A stretch of DNA of 50,037 nucleotides, from NCBI RefSeq assembly GCF_022759005.1, contig NZ_JAEMQA010000011.1, forward strand, positions 1 to 50,037, given 5' to 3'. Positions 16,493-25,498 of this stretch are shown in pieces (positions within the stretch are counted from its first letter, which is position 1; the number at the start of each line of letters is the position of its first letter). The translations under genes were made by a program, and so were the position numbers. Source of the stretch: Sulfuricurvum sp. GTDB taxonomy: Bacteria > Campylobacterota > Campylobacteria > Campylobacterales > Sulfurimonadaceae. The notes below the pieces were generated by a model. That model saw only the letters and a list, made by a program, of their open reading frames with translations, did no database searches and was not told the DNA's origin.

Positions 16493-17302
16493 CTATTCCT
16501 CTACCCACGCATCGGTTTTGTAAACGCGTCCATCATCGAAGATTTTGAGCTTGAAGGCTTCGGTGCATTTTCCCTCTTCGAGGTTCATCACCGCGATTTG
16601 GAGAATCTTGCGGCATTTTTCAGGCACTTCGAACCGTCCAGACACCCCTGTAATAAAGCGTTCCAGCGGTACTTTTGAATCCATACCGATGACGTTGTCA
16701 CGGCATCCGCTGAGACCGATATCGCTCATGTACGCCGTCCCGCGTACAATCTGAAAATCATCACTCCCCACATGGGTGTGGGTTCCGATGATCCCACTTA
16801 CCTCTCCTGCGAGGAGCATCAGCATAGAGCGCTTTTCGCTGGTCGCCTCGGCATGAAAATCGAGGAAAATATGCGCAATCCCCCCTTCTCTCAGCTGTGC
16901 AACCGTATCGCGGGCGCACCGAAAGGCGTTGTCGACATAGGGCATCCCGTAGTGCCCCATGATATTGAGGACGGCGAGTTTCTCCCCCGTTACCTCAAAT
17001 ACGCGGCATCCCGTCCCCTTAACCCCTTCAGGGTAGTTATGAGGGCGCAAAAGAGGCAGTGATTCCAACAACGGTTCGATCTCTTTTTTATCCCATGTGT
17101 GGTTTCCGCCGCTCATGCAGTCGATCCCCATGCCGAAAAGCTCCTGCGCGTTTTTCATCGTCACCCCGAATCCGTGAGAGGCGTTTTCGTAATTGGCAAC
17201 GACGAAATCAACCTCGTGTTCGCGTCTGAGTTTCATGAGGTGTTCTTTGATCATCACCCGTCCAGGACGGCCGACGATGTCTCCGATAAAGGCTATTTTC
17301 AC
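16493..17302 (-). CDS. ymdB: YmdB-family metallophosphoesterase
   Basis: 269 aa calcineurin-like phosphoesterase of the TIGR00282/YmdB type. Metal ligands are visible in IAFIGDIVGRPGR (Asp8), VVANYENASHGFG, SGGNHTWDKKE, FLDFHAEATSEK and GTHTHVGSDD. Bacillus YmdB hydrolyses 2',3'-cyclic nucleotides; function in Campylobacterota is not established. The start overlaps the upstream membrane protein gene by 4 nt. Confidence 0.92.
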   Translation of the reverse strand: MKIAFIGDIVGRPGRVMIKEHLMKLRREHEVDFVVANYENASHGFGVTMKNAQELFGMGIDCMSGGNHTWDKKEIEPLLESLPLLRPHNYPEGVKGTGCRVFEVTGEKLAVLNIMGHYGMPYVDNAFRCARDTVAQLREGGIAHIFLDFHAEATSEKRSMLMLLAGEVSGIIGTHTHVGSDDFQIVRGTAYMSDIGLSGCRDNVIGMDSKVPLERFITGVSGRFEVPEKCRKILQIAVMNLEEGKCTEAFKLKIFDDGRVYKTDAWVEE

Positions 17303-17880
17303 TCGTTCTCCTCTATGAGTTCATGTCGTAATGCGGACGCTTCCTGACGGAATCGAGTACTGTCTCCGTACTCAAAAAACCGCTGATAGCGTGAATGGAT
17401 CGATTTGACACGCGAAGCATGACGGATCGGACACCAATACTGCTCAGTACGGGCGGCAATCTCTGAAATATACCCCATCAAACCGTTGAAATAACTGCAA
17501 TAGAGGCAGTTTAGTTTCTCAACAACATTGAGGTATCCGAGCTGATGGCGATCGATGATGATGTACTCGCTTCGTTTAACCTTGGCAATTTTATAGATGG
17601 GAAAGCAAACCGCCTGATACACCCAGACAAACAGATCCAGAGCAAATGCCGGAATCAATACCGCCCAAATCACCGGTGCGCTGAGCAGATGCAATATCGG
17701 AGTGGTCGCAAAATAAGAGATAAGCCCTTGGCGATCGTGTCGATAGGAAGCGAGAAGCTCTTCGCGTTTTTTGGTAATTTCACAGGTAAATTTTTCGTAT
17801 TCCTGATGCAATTCGACTTCCAACTCTGATTCGAGCGCTTTGATCTTGGCGACAAGCTCGTCAATCTTGTGATGTTCCAT
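17299..17880 (-). CDS. Conserved hypothetical membrane protein
   Basis: 193 aa from the ATG at 17880; the longer frame to 17949 adds 23 residues that run into the divergent gene. The N-terminal half is a charged coiled-coil-like helix (about 5-50), followed by one long hydrophobic region (about 65-95, LLSAPVIWAVLIPAFALDLFVWVY). The C-terminal half has a conserved-looking block DRHQLGYLNVVEKLNCLYCSYFNG with a C-x2-C pair and ARTEQYWCPIRHA. I recognise it only as a widely seen uncharacterised family. The cysteines may bind a metal or haem; that is inference. It overlaps ymdB by 4 nt. Confidence 0.75.
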   Translation of the reverse strand: MEHHKIDELVAKIKALESELEVELHQEYEKFTCEITKKREELLASYRHDRQGLISYFATTPILHLLSAPVIWAVLIPAFALDLFVWVYQAVCFPIYKIAKVKRSEYIIIDRHQLGYLNVVEKLNCLYCSYFNGLMGYISEIAARTEQYWCPIRHASRVKSIHSRYQRFFEYGDSTRFRQEASALRHELIEENE

Positions 17881-17923
17881 TATGGGCCTTTGGATAAAGT
17901 GTAAAACTATACTACAATTACGC

Positions 17924-18166
17924 ATGCAATCGCTTAAATACTTAGCCAATTACAGCCAAGAGATACGTCAACAGGTTCAAGAACTGATCGATGCCGATCG
18001 ATTGGGTGAGCGTCTATTAGCCAAATATCCCGATACCCATAACCAGAGCACCGACAAAGCCCTCTACGACTACGTCCAGCTCGAATTCGAGGTGCGGCTC
18101 TATCTCACCTACCTCGATCGATTCGGAGAACTTTATTCTCGCACCAACTCCACTAGTACTTCATAA
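17924..18166 (+). pseudogene. Internally deleted YgjP-like (DUF45/M48-type) protein
   Basis: 80 aa from the ATG at 17924. The N-terminal half (LKYLANYSQEIRQQVQELI, LLAKYP, TDKALYDYV) matches the start of YgjP-like metal-dependent hydrolases in this phylum, and the C-terminal half (QLEFEVRLYLTYLDRFGELY) matches their end. The whole middle, including the zinc-binding HExxH helix, is absent although the frame is open. No good RBS is visible. The 3' end overlaps the convergent trmA by 34 nt. It is probably a non-functional deletion product; a genuine short protein is less likely. Confidence 0.6.
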
Positions 18167-19251
18167 TGGGCGGTATGCGGAAACATATCGAAGAGTTGAA
18201 CTCTGTTGATCCCATAGCCGCCCAACATCTCAAGATCTTTCGCTAAACTCATCGCATTACAGCTCGAATAGAGGATTCTCTCCGCGCCGATCCGCCCCAG
18301 CCATTTACAAATCTGTTCCCCCAATCCCCTACGGGGAGGGTTGACGATAATACAATCAGGTTTCTCACCCGACGTAGCGCTAAAGGTTGCGGCATCGAGC
18401 GACTCAAACGCTATGCTCTCAATTTCCAGCATCTTGGCCGAATCACGGGCACATTCGATCGCCTCTCGCTCGATCTCGATCCCGACAATACACCGCTCTG
18501 GTGTGGCACAGTGCAAAGCAAACCCCCCTACTCCGCAAAACAGATCCCATAACAATTTCGGGCTGCTCTCGTTTACCCATCCGCTTGCGGTGCGGTAAAG
18601 TTTCTCGGCTACTTCGGGATTGGTTTGAAAAAAGCTTTTTGGACGGATAAAGAGAGGGACATTGTTGAGCCGCTCTTCGATGCGCTCCTGTTCGGTAAGA
18701 AATATCTCCTCATCCCCTTCCAAAATCGCCATGTGTACCGGTTGGATATTGACTGAAACAACTTGTAGATCGGGGATTTTTTCCATTAAATCATCGAGTC
18801 CGTTTTTTAACCGTCCGATGATGCCGTGAGAGCGAAGGACAAAACGGAGCATCATCGACCCGCTGGAATGACTACGGGTGAGGAGGACATATTTCAGTTC
18901 CCCTTTTCTCAACCGTACATCATACCCCTTGACGCCCAAACCGCGAAGCCACTCTTGGATCAAATGAAGTGCGTTTTGCATGGATGCGGGATACAGAGGA
19001 CATTCGATCAAACTCACCTCTTCGGCGATGCCGAGTACGACACCGTCCCATGAAGGGGAAGCGACCATTTTGGCCTTATTACGAAATCCTTTGAGGGTTG
19101 ATGTGGCAGGCTTAAGCCACTCTCTTGGGGAGTGTGCATCTAGTAGTGTGTGAAGATGATCGCTTTTTAGTTTTAGCTGTTCGGCATAGTGGTAATCAAT
19201 CCATCCGCACGAGTGACAAAAATTGGCATCAAAGTAAGAACAAAAACTCAT
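18133..19251 (-). CDS. trmA: tRNA (uracil-5-)-methyltransferase
   Basis: 372 aa, normal TrmA length, without a TRAM domain. It has the SAM-binding motif LFCGVGGFALHCA, the motif IIVNPPRRGLG and the catalytic cysteine region ILYSSCNAMSLAKDL near 322-336. TrmA makes m5U54 (ribothymidine) in the T loop of tRNA. The N-terminus (FCSYFDANFCHSCGWIDYHY) carries cysteines and fits the TrmA branch without a full RumA Fe-S set. The CZB gene lies just upstream on the same strand. Confidence 0.9.
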   Translation of the reverse strand: MSFCSYFDANFCHSCGWIDYHYAEQLKLKSDHLHTLLDAHSPREWLKPATSTLKGFRNKAKMVASPSWDGVVLGIAEEVSLIECPLYPASMQNALHLIQEWLRGLGVKGYDVRLRKGELKYVLLTRSHSSGSMMLRFVLRSHGIIGRLKNGLDDLMEKIPDLQVVSVNIQPVHMAILEGDEEIFLTEQERIEERLNNVPLFIRPKSFFQTNPEVAEKLYRTASGWVNESSPKLLWDLFCGVGGFALHCATPERCIVGIEIEREAIECARDSAKMLEIESIAFESLDAATFSATSGEKPDCIIVNPPRRGLGEQICKWLGRIGAERILYSSCNAMSLAKDLEMLGGYGINRVQLFDMFPHTAHYEVLVELVRE

Positions 19252-19263
19252 AATTTCCTTTAT

Positions 19264-19698
19264 TTATATCCCAGTAATACTGGCGTCAAACGAACTTTGC
19301 GGTATCGCATACAACCGTCGTTCAAGCCGTCCGATATGCTCTAATATCTCCTCGGAAGCCGGTTGGAGTTTGATGAAATGCTCTTTGGCGATCTCTCGCT
19401 CCGCATCGGTGATCTTTTTCTTCGTGTTAAACAATTTGGAGAAAAATGATCGGTCGGTATTGACAAAAAAGATTTTAAAAATATGCATGTATTCATCATG
19501 CAACGTGACATGGGCTTTTTCAATCTCTCCCAAACAGGTCATATTCCCCAACGCATTGAGTTTTTGACCGTCGCTGTAAAACCATTCGCCGAATTTACAG
19601 TCGGTATAGCTCAAAGGTATCGCACTCTCATCAACGGAAAGCCCTTCGATCAACAGCTTCGCTCTTTGTACCCATTTAACGTGCGCTTTTTTTTGCAT
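19264..19698 (-). CDS. CZB (chemoreceptor zinc-binding) domain protein; N-terminus out of frame
   Basis: 144 aa as read from 19698. It has the CZB ligand pattern: AHVKWVQRAKLL (His), DCKFGEWFYSDGQ (Cys), IEKAHVTLHDEYMHIF (two His). Stand-alone CZB proteins sense zinc or oxidants. The ATG at 19698 has no RBS. An upstream ATG at 19732 reads MDKTITLQHLSDAKK and would join the domain in frame if the A8 tract at 19687-19694 had seven As, which gives the family-like sequence DAKKAHVKWV. So the gene is either shifted off by one A, phase-variable, or mis-sequenced. Confidence 0.82.
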   Translation of the reverse strand: MQKKAHVKWVQRAKLLIEGLSVDESAIPLSYTDCKFGEWFYSDGQKLNALGNMTCLGEIEKAHVTLHDEYMHIFKIFFVNTDRSFFSKLFNTKKKITDAEREIAKEHFIKLQPASEEILEHIGRLERRLYAIPQSSFDASITGI

Positions 19699-19783
19699 CG
19701 CTTAAATGCTGCAATGTAATAGTTTTGTCCATAATACGTCATCCACCTTTGATGTAATAGTACAATTATACCGAGCAAATATC

Positions 19784-19812
19784 ATAAATATAACACAAAA
19801 AGTTATATTTAT
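19784..19812. repeat. 11-bp inverted repeat upstream of the CZB gene
   Basis: ATAAATATAAC (19784-19794) and GTTATATTTAT (19802-19812) are perfect inverted copies with a 7 nt spacer. The repeat covers the -35 region of a minus-strand TATAAT (19765-19770) in front of the CZB gene, so it may be a regulator operator. It is AT-rich with no U-tract, so a terminator is less likely. Confidence 0.55.
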
Positions 19813-19815
19813 ACC

Positions 19816-19838
19816 CTGAAAAACAACTACGGTTGTTT
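19816..19838 (-). terminator. Intrinsic terminator of mfd
   Basis: On the minus strand AAACAAC-CGTA-GTTGTTT (19838-19821) forms a 7 bp stem followed by TTC. It overlaps the mfd stop codon. The stem is short, so efficiency may be modest. Confidence 0.5.
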
Positions 19839-22814
19839 GGTTTTCAATCCCCGTAAATACTGTAATACGGCACCGATCAGATCGTCATCGTCTTTGCTCT
19901 TGCTTTGCAGCGTCTCTTTGACTCCGCTTTGGTATTCGATCGTGATGTTTTGGTTGAAATTACTCACCATTTTGATCTTCTTCTCGATACACAGCAGTTT
20001 GATCACCATGATTTCGAAAAACTGCTTCGTCGGGGTATCGGGTTTGCCGAAGCGGTCATTCACCTCTTCTTCGATATCATAAATCTCGCTGGGTGATTCG
20101 CATTGGCTGAGGCGGCGATAGAGCTCCAATCTCAAACGATCTTCGCTCACCACCTCATCACTGATGAACGCACTGACGGTGAGTTTGATGTCCACTTTGG
20201 CACGGACGCTGCTCGTTTGGTTGGTGAGAAGTTTGATTGCATCCTCCAACATCCGCAAATACAATGCATACCCGATATTTTTGATGTGTCCGCTTTGGGC
20301 ATCGCCGACGAGGTTTCCACCGCCGCGAATTTCGAGATCGTGATACGCGAGCATCGATCCGCTGCCGAGGAATGAGTTGGATTCGAGTGCGACGAGCCGT
20401 TTTTTCGCCTCTTCGGTGAGGTGATCTTTGTCATCCACGATAAAATACGCGTACCCCTCGATATGTCCCCGTCCGACCCGTCCGCGAAGCTGGTGGAGAT
20501 CCGCCATACCGAACCGATCGGCTCCGTCAATGATCATCGTATTGACCGTCGGCATATGGATCCCCGATTCGATGATCGAGGTCGCCAAAAGGACATCGTA
20601 CTCCCGATTGGCAAATTTTGCCAACTCCTCTTCAGTTTGGGTCGCGCTGATTTGGGAGTGGAGAATGAGGATACGCAGATCAGGGAGGATCGCTTTGAGT
20701 TCTCCCGACTTGATTACCATCGAATCGATCGAGTTATGGACATAAAACACCTGCCCCCCGCGACGGAGTTCCCGCAAAATCACCTCTTTGATCAGTTTCT
20801 CGTCGTAATTTTTCACAAACGTCCGCACCCCGAGGCGCTCAGACGGCGGAGTGAGAAGTTCAGACATGGTTTTGATCGAACTGAGCGCCTGATTGAGACT
20901 TCGCGGGATCGGGGTCGCGCTCATGCTGAGCAAATGAACGTTCTCATAGAGCGATTTGAGTTTCTCTTTTTGTTTCACTCCGAATTTGTGCTCTTCATCG
21001 ATGATCACCAGCCCCAGCTTCGCACAATTTACCCCGAAAAGTGCGTGGGTTCCGACGACACAATCGAGCTCCCCCGCTTCCAGCGCCCTCAGGGTCGCAT
21101 TTTTCTCTTTGGTACTGACGAAGCGATCGAGCTTCGCCACCCGAATCCCGAACGGTGCAAGACGCGCTTTGAGCGATTGGAAATGCTGAGAGCTGAGTAA
21201 TGTCGTCGGAACGACGAGGAGCGATTGAAACCCCCCTTTTGCGGCGGCGAAAATCGCATTCATCGCTACCTCGGTTTTTCCAAAACCGACATCCCCGCTC
21301 AACAACCGATCCATGATATGCCCCGATGCCAGATCACGGACAATGGAGTTGATGGCACTGGCTTGATCGGCAGTGTACTCAAATCCCGCAGCGGCTTGGA
21401 AGGCACGCAATTCTCCTGCGTCCACGCTTATCACGGAGGCTTTGATCAGTGCACGGCTCGCCGCAATCCCGACAATCTCGGAGGCGATTTCAAACAATCG
21501 CGCTTTAACCGTCTCTTTGAGCTTGCCGAAGCTCCCTTTGCCCAGACGATCCAGCACCGGCAGAGATCCTGTCGCGATATAGCGATCGATCGCATCGAGA
21601 TTTTCGACGGGCAGGAGGAGTTTGTCATCCCCCATGTATTTGATCACGACAAGATCTTTGACTCCTCCGAGGATTTCGGCTTGCTCGATCCCGACAAATA
21701 TCCCGACTCCGTACTCTTCATGGACAACATAATCGCCCACTTTCAGATCATCGAGGAGAATCGACGTTCGGCGGCGACGGCGCTTTTTCTCATGGCGGTT
21801 GAGAGAGAAGATAATCTCGTTCTCACTAATGAGATTGAGGACAATCCCTGAGGTTTTGAGAGTGATCTCTTTGAGATCAAAGATACCGGCGGCTTTGAGC
21901 TGGGTATCGCTCGCGGCGATGAGGGTAAATTTTTTCGTTTTATGGATGCTTCGGAGCGTCTCGAAATTCCCTCCGCCCAGCGGCATATAGTGCTGTGATT
22001 CGGGAAGTATCTCGACTTCGAGCCTTGCACGCGGAAGCACAGGTTGATTGAGTCCGTACGCTTCATCGAGGACGCTTTTCATCTCACGGATACGTGCAAC
22101 TCTTTTTCCCTCACATAGATCGATGCCGTATTCACCCAACACCCAAAACCCGAGCGAGGCGATGTCTTTGACAAAGCTATCGCTTTGGGAAGAGGCAACC
22201 GCTTTTTCAAAATAGCGGTATTGCTCCGAATCTAAAGAGAAAAAGGCGCTCGTAATTTCAACAGAGGCCAACTCCTCTTTGTCGGTACGCTGGGTTTCGA
22301 CATCGAACGCTTTAATCTCTTCAACCTCATCGTCAAAGAGGCTGATACGGTACGGATTGCTTTGGTTTGGGACGTAAATGTCAAGAATGTCCCCGCGATG
22401 GGATACTTCCCCCTCCATCTCCACCATATCGACAAACGTATAGCCCCAATGGATCAGTTTCTCTTTAAACGCATTCAAATCGATACGGGAAGCAAACTCG
22501 ATGGTCTCGCTTTGAAGCAATTCCGCACGCGGCATCGGAAACAAAAGTGTTTTAAGCGGCGAGATGATGAGCGGTTTTTTGGATGCATTGTAGTAAGAAC
22601 GCAATGCCGCAAAAAGGGCAAAAAGTTCCTCTCCAAACGGACGTAAATCATCCATATACGCCGCACGAAAATCGGGCAATATGATATGCTTAATCCCTAA
22701 AAATGCCGATACATCGCTCAGCTCAGTAGCTTCTTTGGCATCCTCGCACACAAGGATTTCAGGGAGATTTTTCGGGTTGTTTTTGGCGTATTCATACCAT
22801 CGTGCTTGTGACAT
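19827..22814 (-). CDS. mfd: Transcription-repair coupling factor Mfd
   Basis: 995 aa, shorter than E. coli Mfd (1148 aa) mainly in the N-terminal UvrB-like part, as in other Campylobacterota. The RNA-polymerase-interacting domain starts near VGDYVVHEEYGVGIFVG. The RecG-like translocase has Walker A GDVGFGKTEVA, the DEEH box (IIDEEHKFGV), SATPIPRSL and QLRGRVGRG. Mfd removes stalled RNA polymerase and recruits UvrA. The ATG lies inside the 3' end of folC (23 nt overlap). Confidence 0.97.
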   Translation of the reverse strand: MSQARWYEYAKNNPKNLPEILVCEDAKEATELSDVSAFLGIKHIILPDFRAAYMDDLRPFGEELFALFAALRSYYNASKKPLIISPLKTLLFPMPRAELLQSETIEFASRIDLNAFKEKLIHWGYTFVDMVEMEGEVSHRGDILDIYVPNQSNPYRISLFDDEVEEIKAFDVETQRTDKEELASVEITSAFFSLDSEQYRYFEKAVASSQSDSFVKDIASLGFWVLGEYGIDLCEGKRVARIREMKSVLDEAYGLNQPVLPRARLEVEILPESQHYMPLGGGNFETLRSIHKTKKFTLIAASDTQLKAAGIFDLKEITLKTSGIVLNLISENEIIFSLNRHEKKRRRRRTSILLDDLKVGDYVVHEEYGVGIFVGIEQAEILGGVKDLVVIKYMGDDKLLLPVENLDAIDRYIATGSLPVLDRLGKGSFGKLKETVKARLFEIASEIVGIAASRALIKASVISVDAGELRAFQAAAGFEYTADQASAINSIVRDLASGHIMDRLLSGDVGFGKTEVAMNAIFAAAKGGFQSLLVVPTTLLSSQHFQSLKARLAPFGIRVAKLDRFVSTKEKNATLRALEAGELDCVVGTHALFGVNCAKLGLVIIDEEHKFGVKQKEKLKSLYENVHLLSMSATPIPRSLNQALSSIKTMSELLTPPSERLGVRTFVKNYDEKLIKEVILRELRRGGQVFYVHNSIDSMVIKSGELKAILPDLRILILHSQISATQTEEELAKFANREYDVLLATSIIESGIHMPTVNTMIIDGADRFGMADLHQLRGRVGRGHIEGYAYFIVDDKDHLTEEAKKRLVALESNSFLGSGSMLAYHDLEIRGGGNLVGDAQSGHIKNIGYALYLRMLEDAIKLLTNQTSSVRAKVDIKLTVSAFISDEVVSEDRLRLELYRRLSQCESPSEIYDIEEEVNDRFGKPDTPTKQFFEIMVIKLLCIEKKIKMVSNFNQNITIEYQSGVKETLQSKSKDDDDLIGAVLQYLRGLKTKQP

Positions 22815-23955
22815 TCATCCTCTTTAAAAATGTCTCGGCAACACTGAACGAGCCGAAGACTAAATACTCTTTATCCTGATCGATCGCCTCAAACGATCGA
22901 AACTCTATTTGAAGTTCATTCAGCGCATTTTCGAGTTGATCTCTTGGAGTGATTCTGGCTTCATCGACATCGATAATCTCGACCGACTCGATGATCGGTT
23001 TTAAAATTCCCAGTATCTCTCGGTAATCTTTATCCCTATAGGTGTTATAGATCAGTACCACTTTTTTCCCTTTATAAGAACGGGCGATCTCCCGTGCCGC
23101 CAAAGGGTTATGCCCCACATCGAGAGTGATATTGGGCGCTATCGGACTCAATCGACCGAACAGAGCGCGTTGATCAAAGAGCTCTTCTCTCACCTCGTAT
23201 CCCAAAAGCTCATACGCTGCCATTGCCAACAAGAGATTATCGCGCAAATACTCACTGAGACCGTTTTTTGTGGCAAGATGCAATGCCATCCCTGTGAGTC
23301 GTGGGTTTAGGCACTCTTCTACTGTATAAAGGCGGCATCCCTTTGTATGGGCAATCTCTTTGGCGATCCGTTCCACTTCAGAATGTTTTTGCGTCCCAAG
23401 CAGTGCCTCATGCTGCATACTGCGAAGCTTTGTCGTAGCGATCGCATCAATCGTCGTCCCCAAAAAAGCGGCATGATCGAAATCGATCGGGGTAAAGATA
23501 CTGAGTACTTTTGGGAAAACGGCCGTAGCGTCAAATTCGCCCCCTAGACCCGCCTCCATCACAACATACTCACACCCCTCATAGACAACCATAGCAAGTA
23601 ACGTCGTGTATTCAAAATAACTGAGAGCTTCTGCATCTTCGTGTGATAGTAGTGCAAGGAGCTTTTGATGCGCTATCTCCAATGCTTCATCTCTAACATC
23701 CGTACCATCGATCCATATCCGTTCATTAAAACGAAGAATATGAGGCGACGTATAGTGTCCCACCTTTTTTCCCGCTCGGTACAACGCGGTAGCAAGAAAT
23801 CGCCCCGTAGAGCCTTTTGCGTTAGTTCCGACGAGATGGAGTATTTTTGGATTTGGCAAGGATGCAGCAATCGTTCGATACGTTTTAGGGAAGCGCTCAT
23901 AATCGATCACGTCATAAAAGAGGGGCTTTGCAGCGAGGAAATCGTCTAAATTCAT
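22792..23955 (-). CDS. folC: Folylpolyglutamate/dihydrofolate synthase
   Basis: 387 aa Mur-ligase-fold enzyme. The P-loop is GTNAKGSTGRFLA, followed by HYTSPHILRFNERI, VVMEAGLGGEFDAT and LDVGHNPLAAREIA. It adds glutamate to folates and probably makes dihydrofolate. It overlaps the upstream diguanylate cyclase gene by 4 nt and mfd by 23 nt, so three unrelated functions are translationally linked. Confidence 0.93.
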   Translation of the reverse strand: MNLDDFLAAKPLFYDVIDYERFPKTYRTIAASLPNPKILHLVGTNAKGSTGRFLATALYRAGKKVGHYTSPHILRFNERIWIDGTDVRDEALEIAHQKLLALLSHEDAEALSYFEYTTLLAMVVYEGCEYVVMEAGLGGEFDATAVFPKVLSIFTPIDFDHAAFLGTTIDAIATTKLRSMQHEALLGTQKHSEVERIAKEIAHTKGCRLYTVEECLNPRLTGMALHLATKNGLSEYLRDNLLLAMAAYELLGYEVREELFDQRALFGRLSPIAPNITLDVGHNPLAAREIARSYKGKKVVLIYNTYRDKDYREILGILKPIIESVEIIDVDEARITPRDQLENALNELQIEFRSFEAIDQDKEYLVFGSFSVAETFLKRMNVTSTMV

Positions 23956-25487
23956 GCAGGCTCGACGCGGTTTCGCCCTTTTCGCTTAGCGTCATAAAGA
24001 CGTTCATCCGCTCCGTTCAACAACGCTTTCATCGATGGATAAGCCATCCGCTCAGCAACGCCGATGCTGACACTCACGGCAATGCGCTGGCCTTGATACA
24101 TAAAATGGGCAGCCTCGACGTGAGCGCGAACTTTTTCACAAAAAACTTTTGCCCCTTCCAAATCGGTATCTCCCAAAATAGCCAAAAACTCCTCTCCGCC
24201 GAAACGGCCTACAATGTCAGTGGCTCGGGCTTCAAGCTTCAGGATTTTCGCGAATGCGATCAAAACGGCATCGCCCGCTTCATGTCCATAGGTATCGTTG
24301 ACCGATTTAAAATGATCCAAATCCAACATCGCAATACAATAGGGATGGGTGTGACGCTCATATTCGGATTCTTTGAGGTTCAAATACTCCTCAATCGCCC
24401 GCTTGTTGAAAAGTTTGGTCAAAAAGTCTTCACGTGAAGCTTGCGTCGCAGCAGCCAATTCCGATTCGAGTGCCGCAATTTTTTTTCCCATATCGGTCAC
24501 TGTTTCGTTATGTACTTTCAAATCTTTACTCAACACTTCTACTTTTTCTTCCAGTGTGCTGGCAATTGCATAAAGACGCTTGTGTGCCGTTTTAAAATCG
24601 GTCGGTCTATTGGTCTCCAAAGCCTCTAAATCACGCTTGACTTCCCGGATTTCACTGCTTGAACTTTCGCTTCTCTCAATCAATTCAATCAGTTGAACAG
24701 AGAGTTTTTCCAACAACGCGTCCAGCGTATTGACCATATCTTCAACACTTTGTTTATCCAGGGCTATCCTCATCGCGATAGCCGTTTTCAGCTCTTTTTC
24801 GAATCCTTCCGTTTCTATATATGAGGGATTATTACTCAATTTTTTAGAAAGTTCGGTAATCGAATCGTCCATTTTAGGGGCGATAGAGGGGACCAACGAA
24901 GAGATCAGCATCTGTACGATCTTCGAATGATCCGAACCACTTCCCGGATTAACCTGAAATTTCAAATTCTCAATCGTATTGCGCAGATTAGCGGTATCGA
25001 CTGAACCGAATCCCGAAAGCTTCATTAAAAACGAATCATCGTAAATACTCAAAAAATTAGTCCACGCTTGTTTGAGTAATTCGATCTGTGTCGAACCGCC
25101 CCTCTCATCAAGCGTAGCAATGGTTTTTTTCGCTAAAGCGGATGCTTCGGCATTGTGAAGCACATCGATGCTTTCGGCCATTTTTTTAGCCAATCCGCTA
25201 AACGCTTCGACAAGAATCGATGCTTCACTCGGATTGAGCCGATTGAGTTTGGAAATCAAAAAACGGATCAATTCCGCTGTTGTACGGACTCGGTATTGTT
25301 TTATCTCATCGAGAGTTTTTTTGTCCATTAATGGAACAAAGCGATCGATTCCGCTACAATCCTCAACAGCGAATCCCGCTTTTTTCGCTTCTGAACAAAA
25401 CGTTTCACTATACGCATCGGGAGTCCATACTTTCCCTTCGGCCTTGAGCCGTTCAACCGTGTTACGAACGATTTGATTGATAGTCAT
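23952..25487 (-). CDS. Diguanylate cyclase with coiled-coil N-terminus
   Basis: 511 aa, no membrane segment seen. Residues up to about 340 are helical with a long coiled coil (about 260-345). The C-terminal GGDEF domain starts near SREDFLTKLFNKRAIEEYL and has an intact GGEEF active site. RATD lies five residues before it, matching the RxxD inhibitory I-site, so feedback by c-di-GMP is likely. The N-terminal region has no sensor domain I can name. AAGGGGG precedes the ATG. It sits between lptE and folC. Confidence 0.93.
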   Translation of the reverse strand: MTINQIVRNTVERLKAEGKVWTPDAYSETFCSEAKKAGFAVEDCSGIDRFVPLMDKKTLDEIKQYRVRTTAELIRFLISKLNRLNPSEASILVEAFSGLAKKMAESIDVLHNAEASALAKKTIATLDERGGSTQIELLKQAWTNFLSIYDDSFLMKLSGFGSVDTANLRNTIENLKFQVNPGSGSDHSKIVQMLISSLVPSIAPKMDDSITELSKKLSNNPSYIETEGFEKELKTAIAMRIALDKQSVEDMVNTLDALLEKLSVQLIELIERSESSSSEIREVKRDLEALETNRPTDFKTAHKRLYAIASTLEEKVEVLSKDLKVHNETVTDMGKKIAALESELAAATQASREDFLTKLFNKRAIEEYLNLKESEYERHTHPYCIAMLDLDHFKSVNDTYGHEAGDAVLIAFAKILKLEARATDIVGRFGGEEFLAILGDTDLEGAKVFCEKVRAHVEAAHFMYQGQRIAVSVSIGVAERMAYPSMKALLNGADERLYDAKRKGRNRVEPA

Positions 25488-25498
25488 TTTATTCCCCC

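Noticed and set aside
19784-19812. Main mfd terminator
   Set aside because: The stem is nearly pure AT and lacks a U-tract; the shorter hairpin at the mfd stop fits better.
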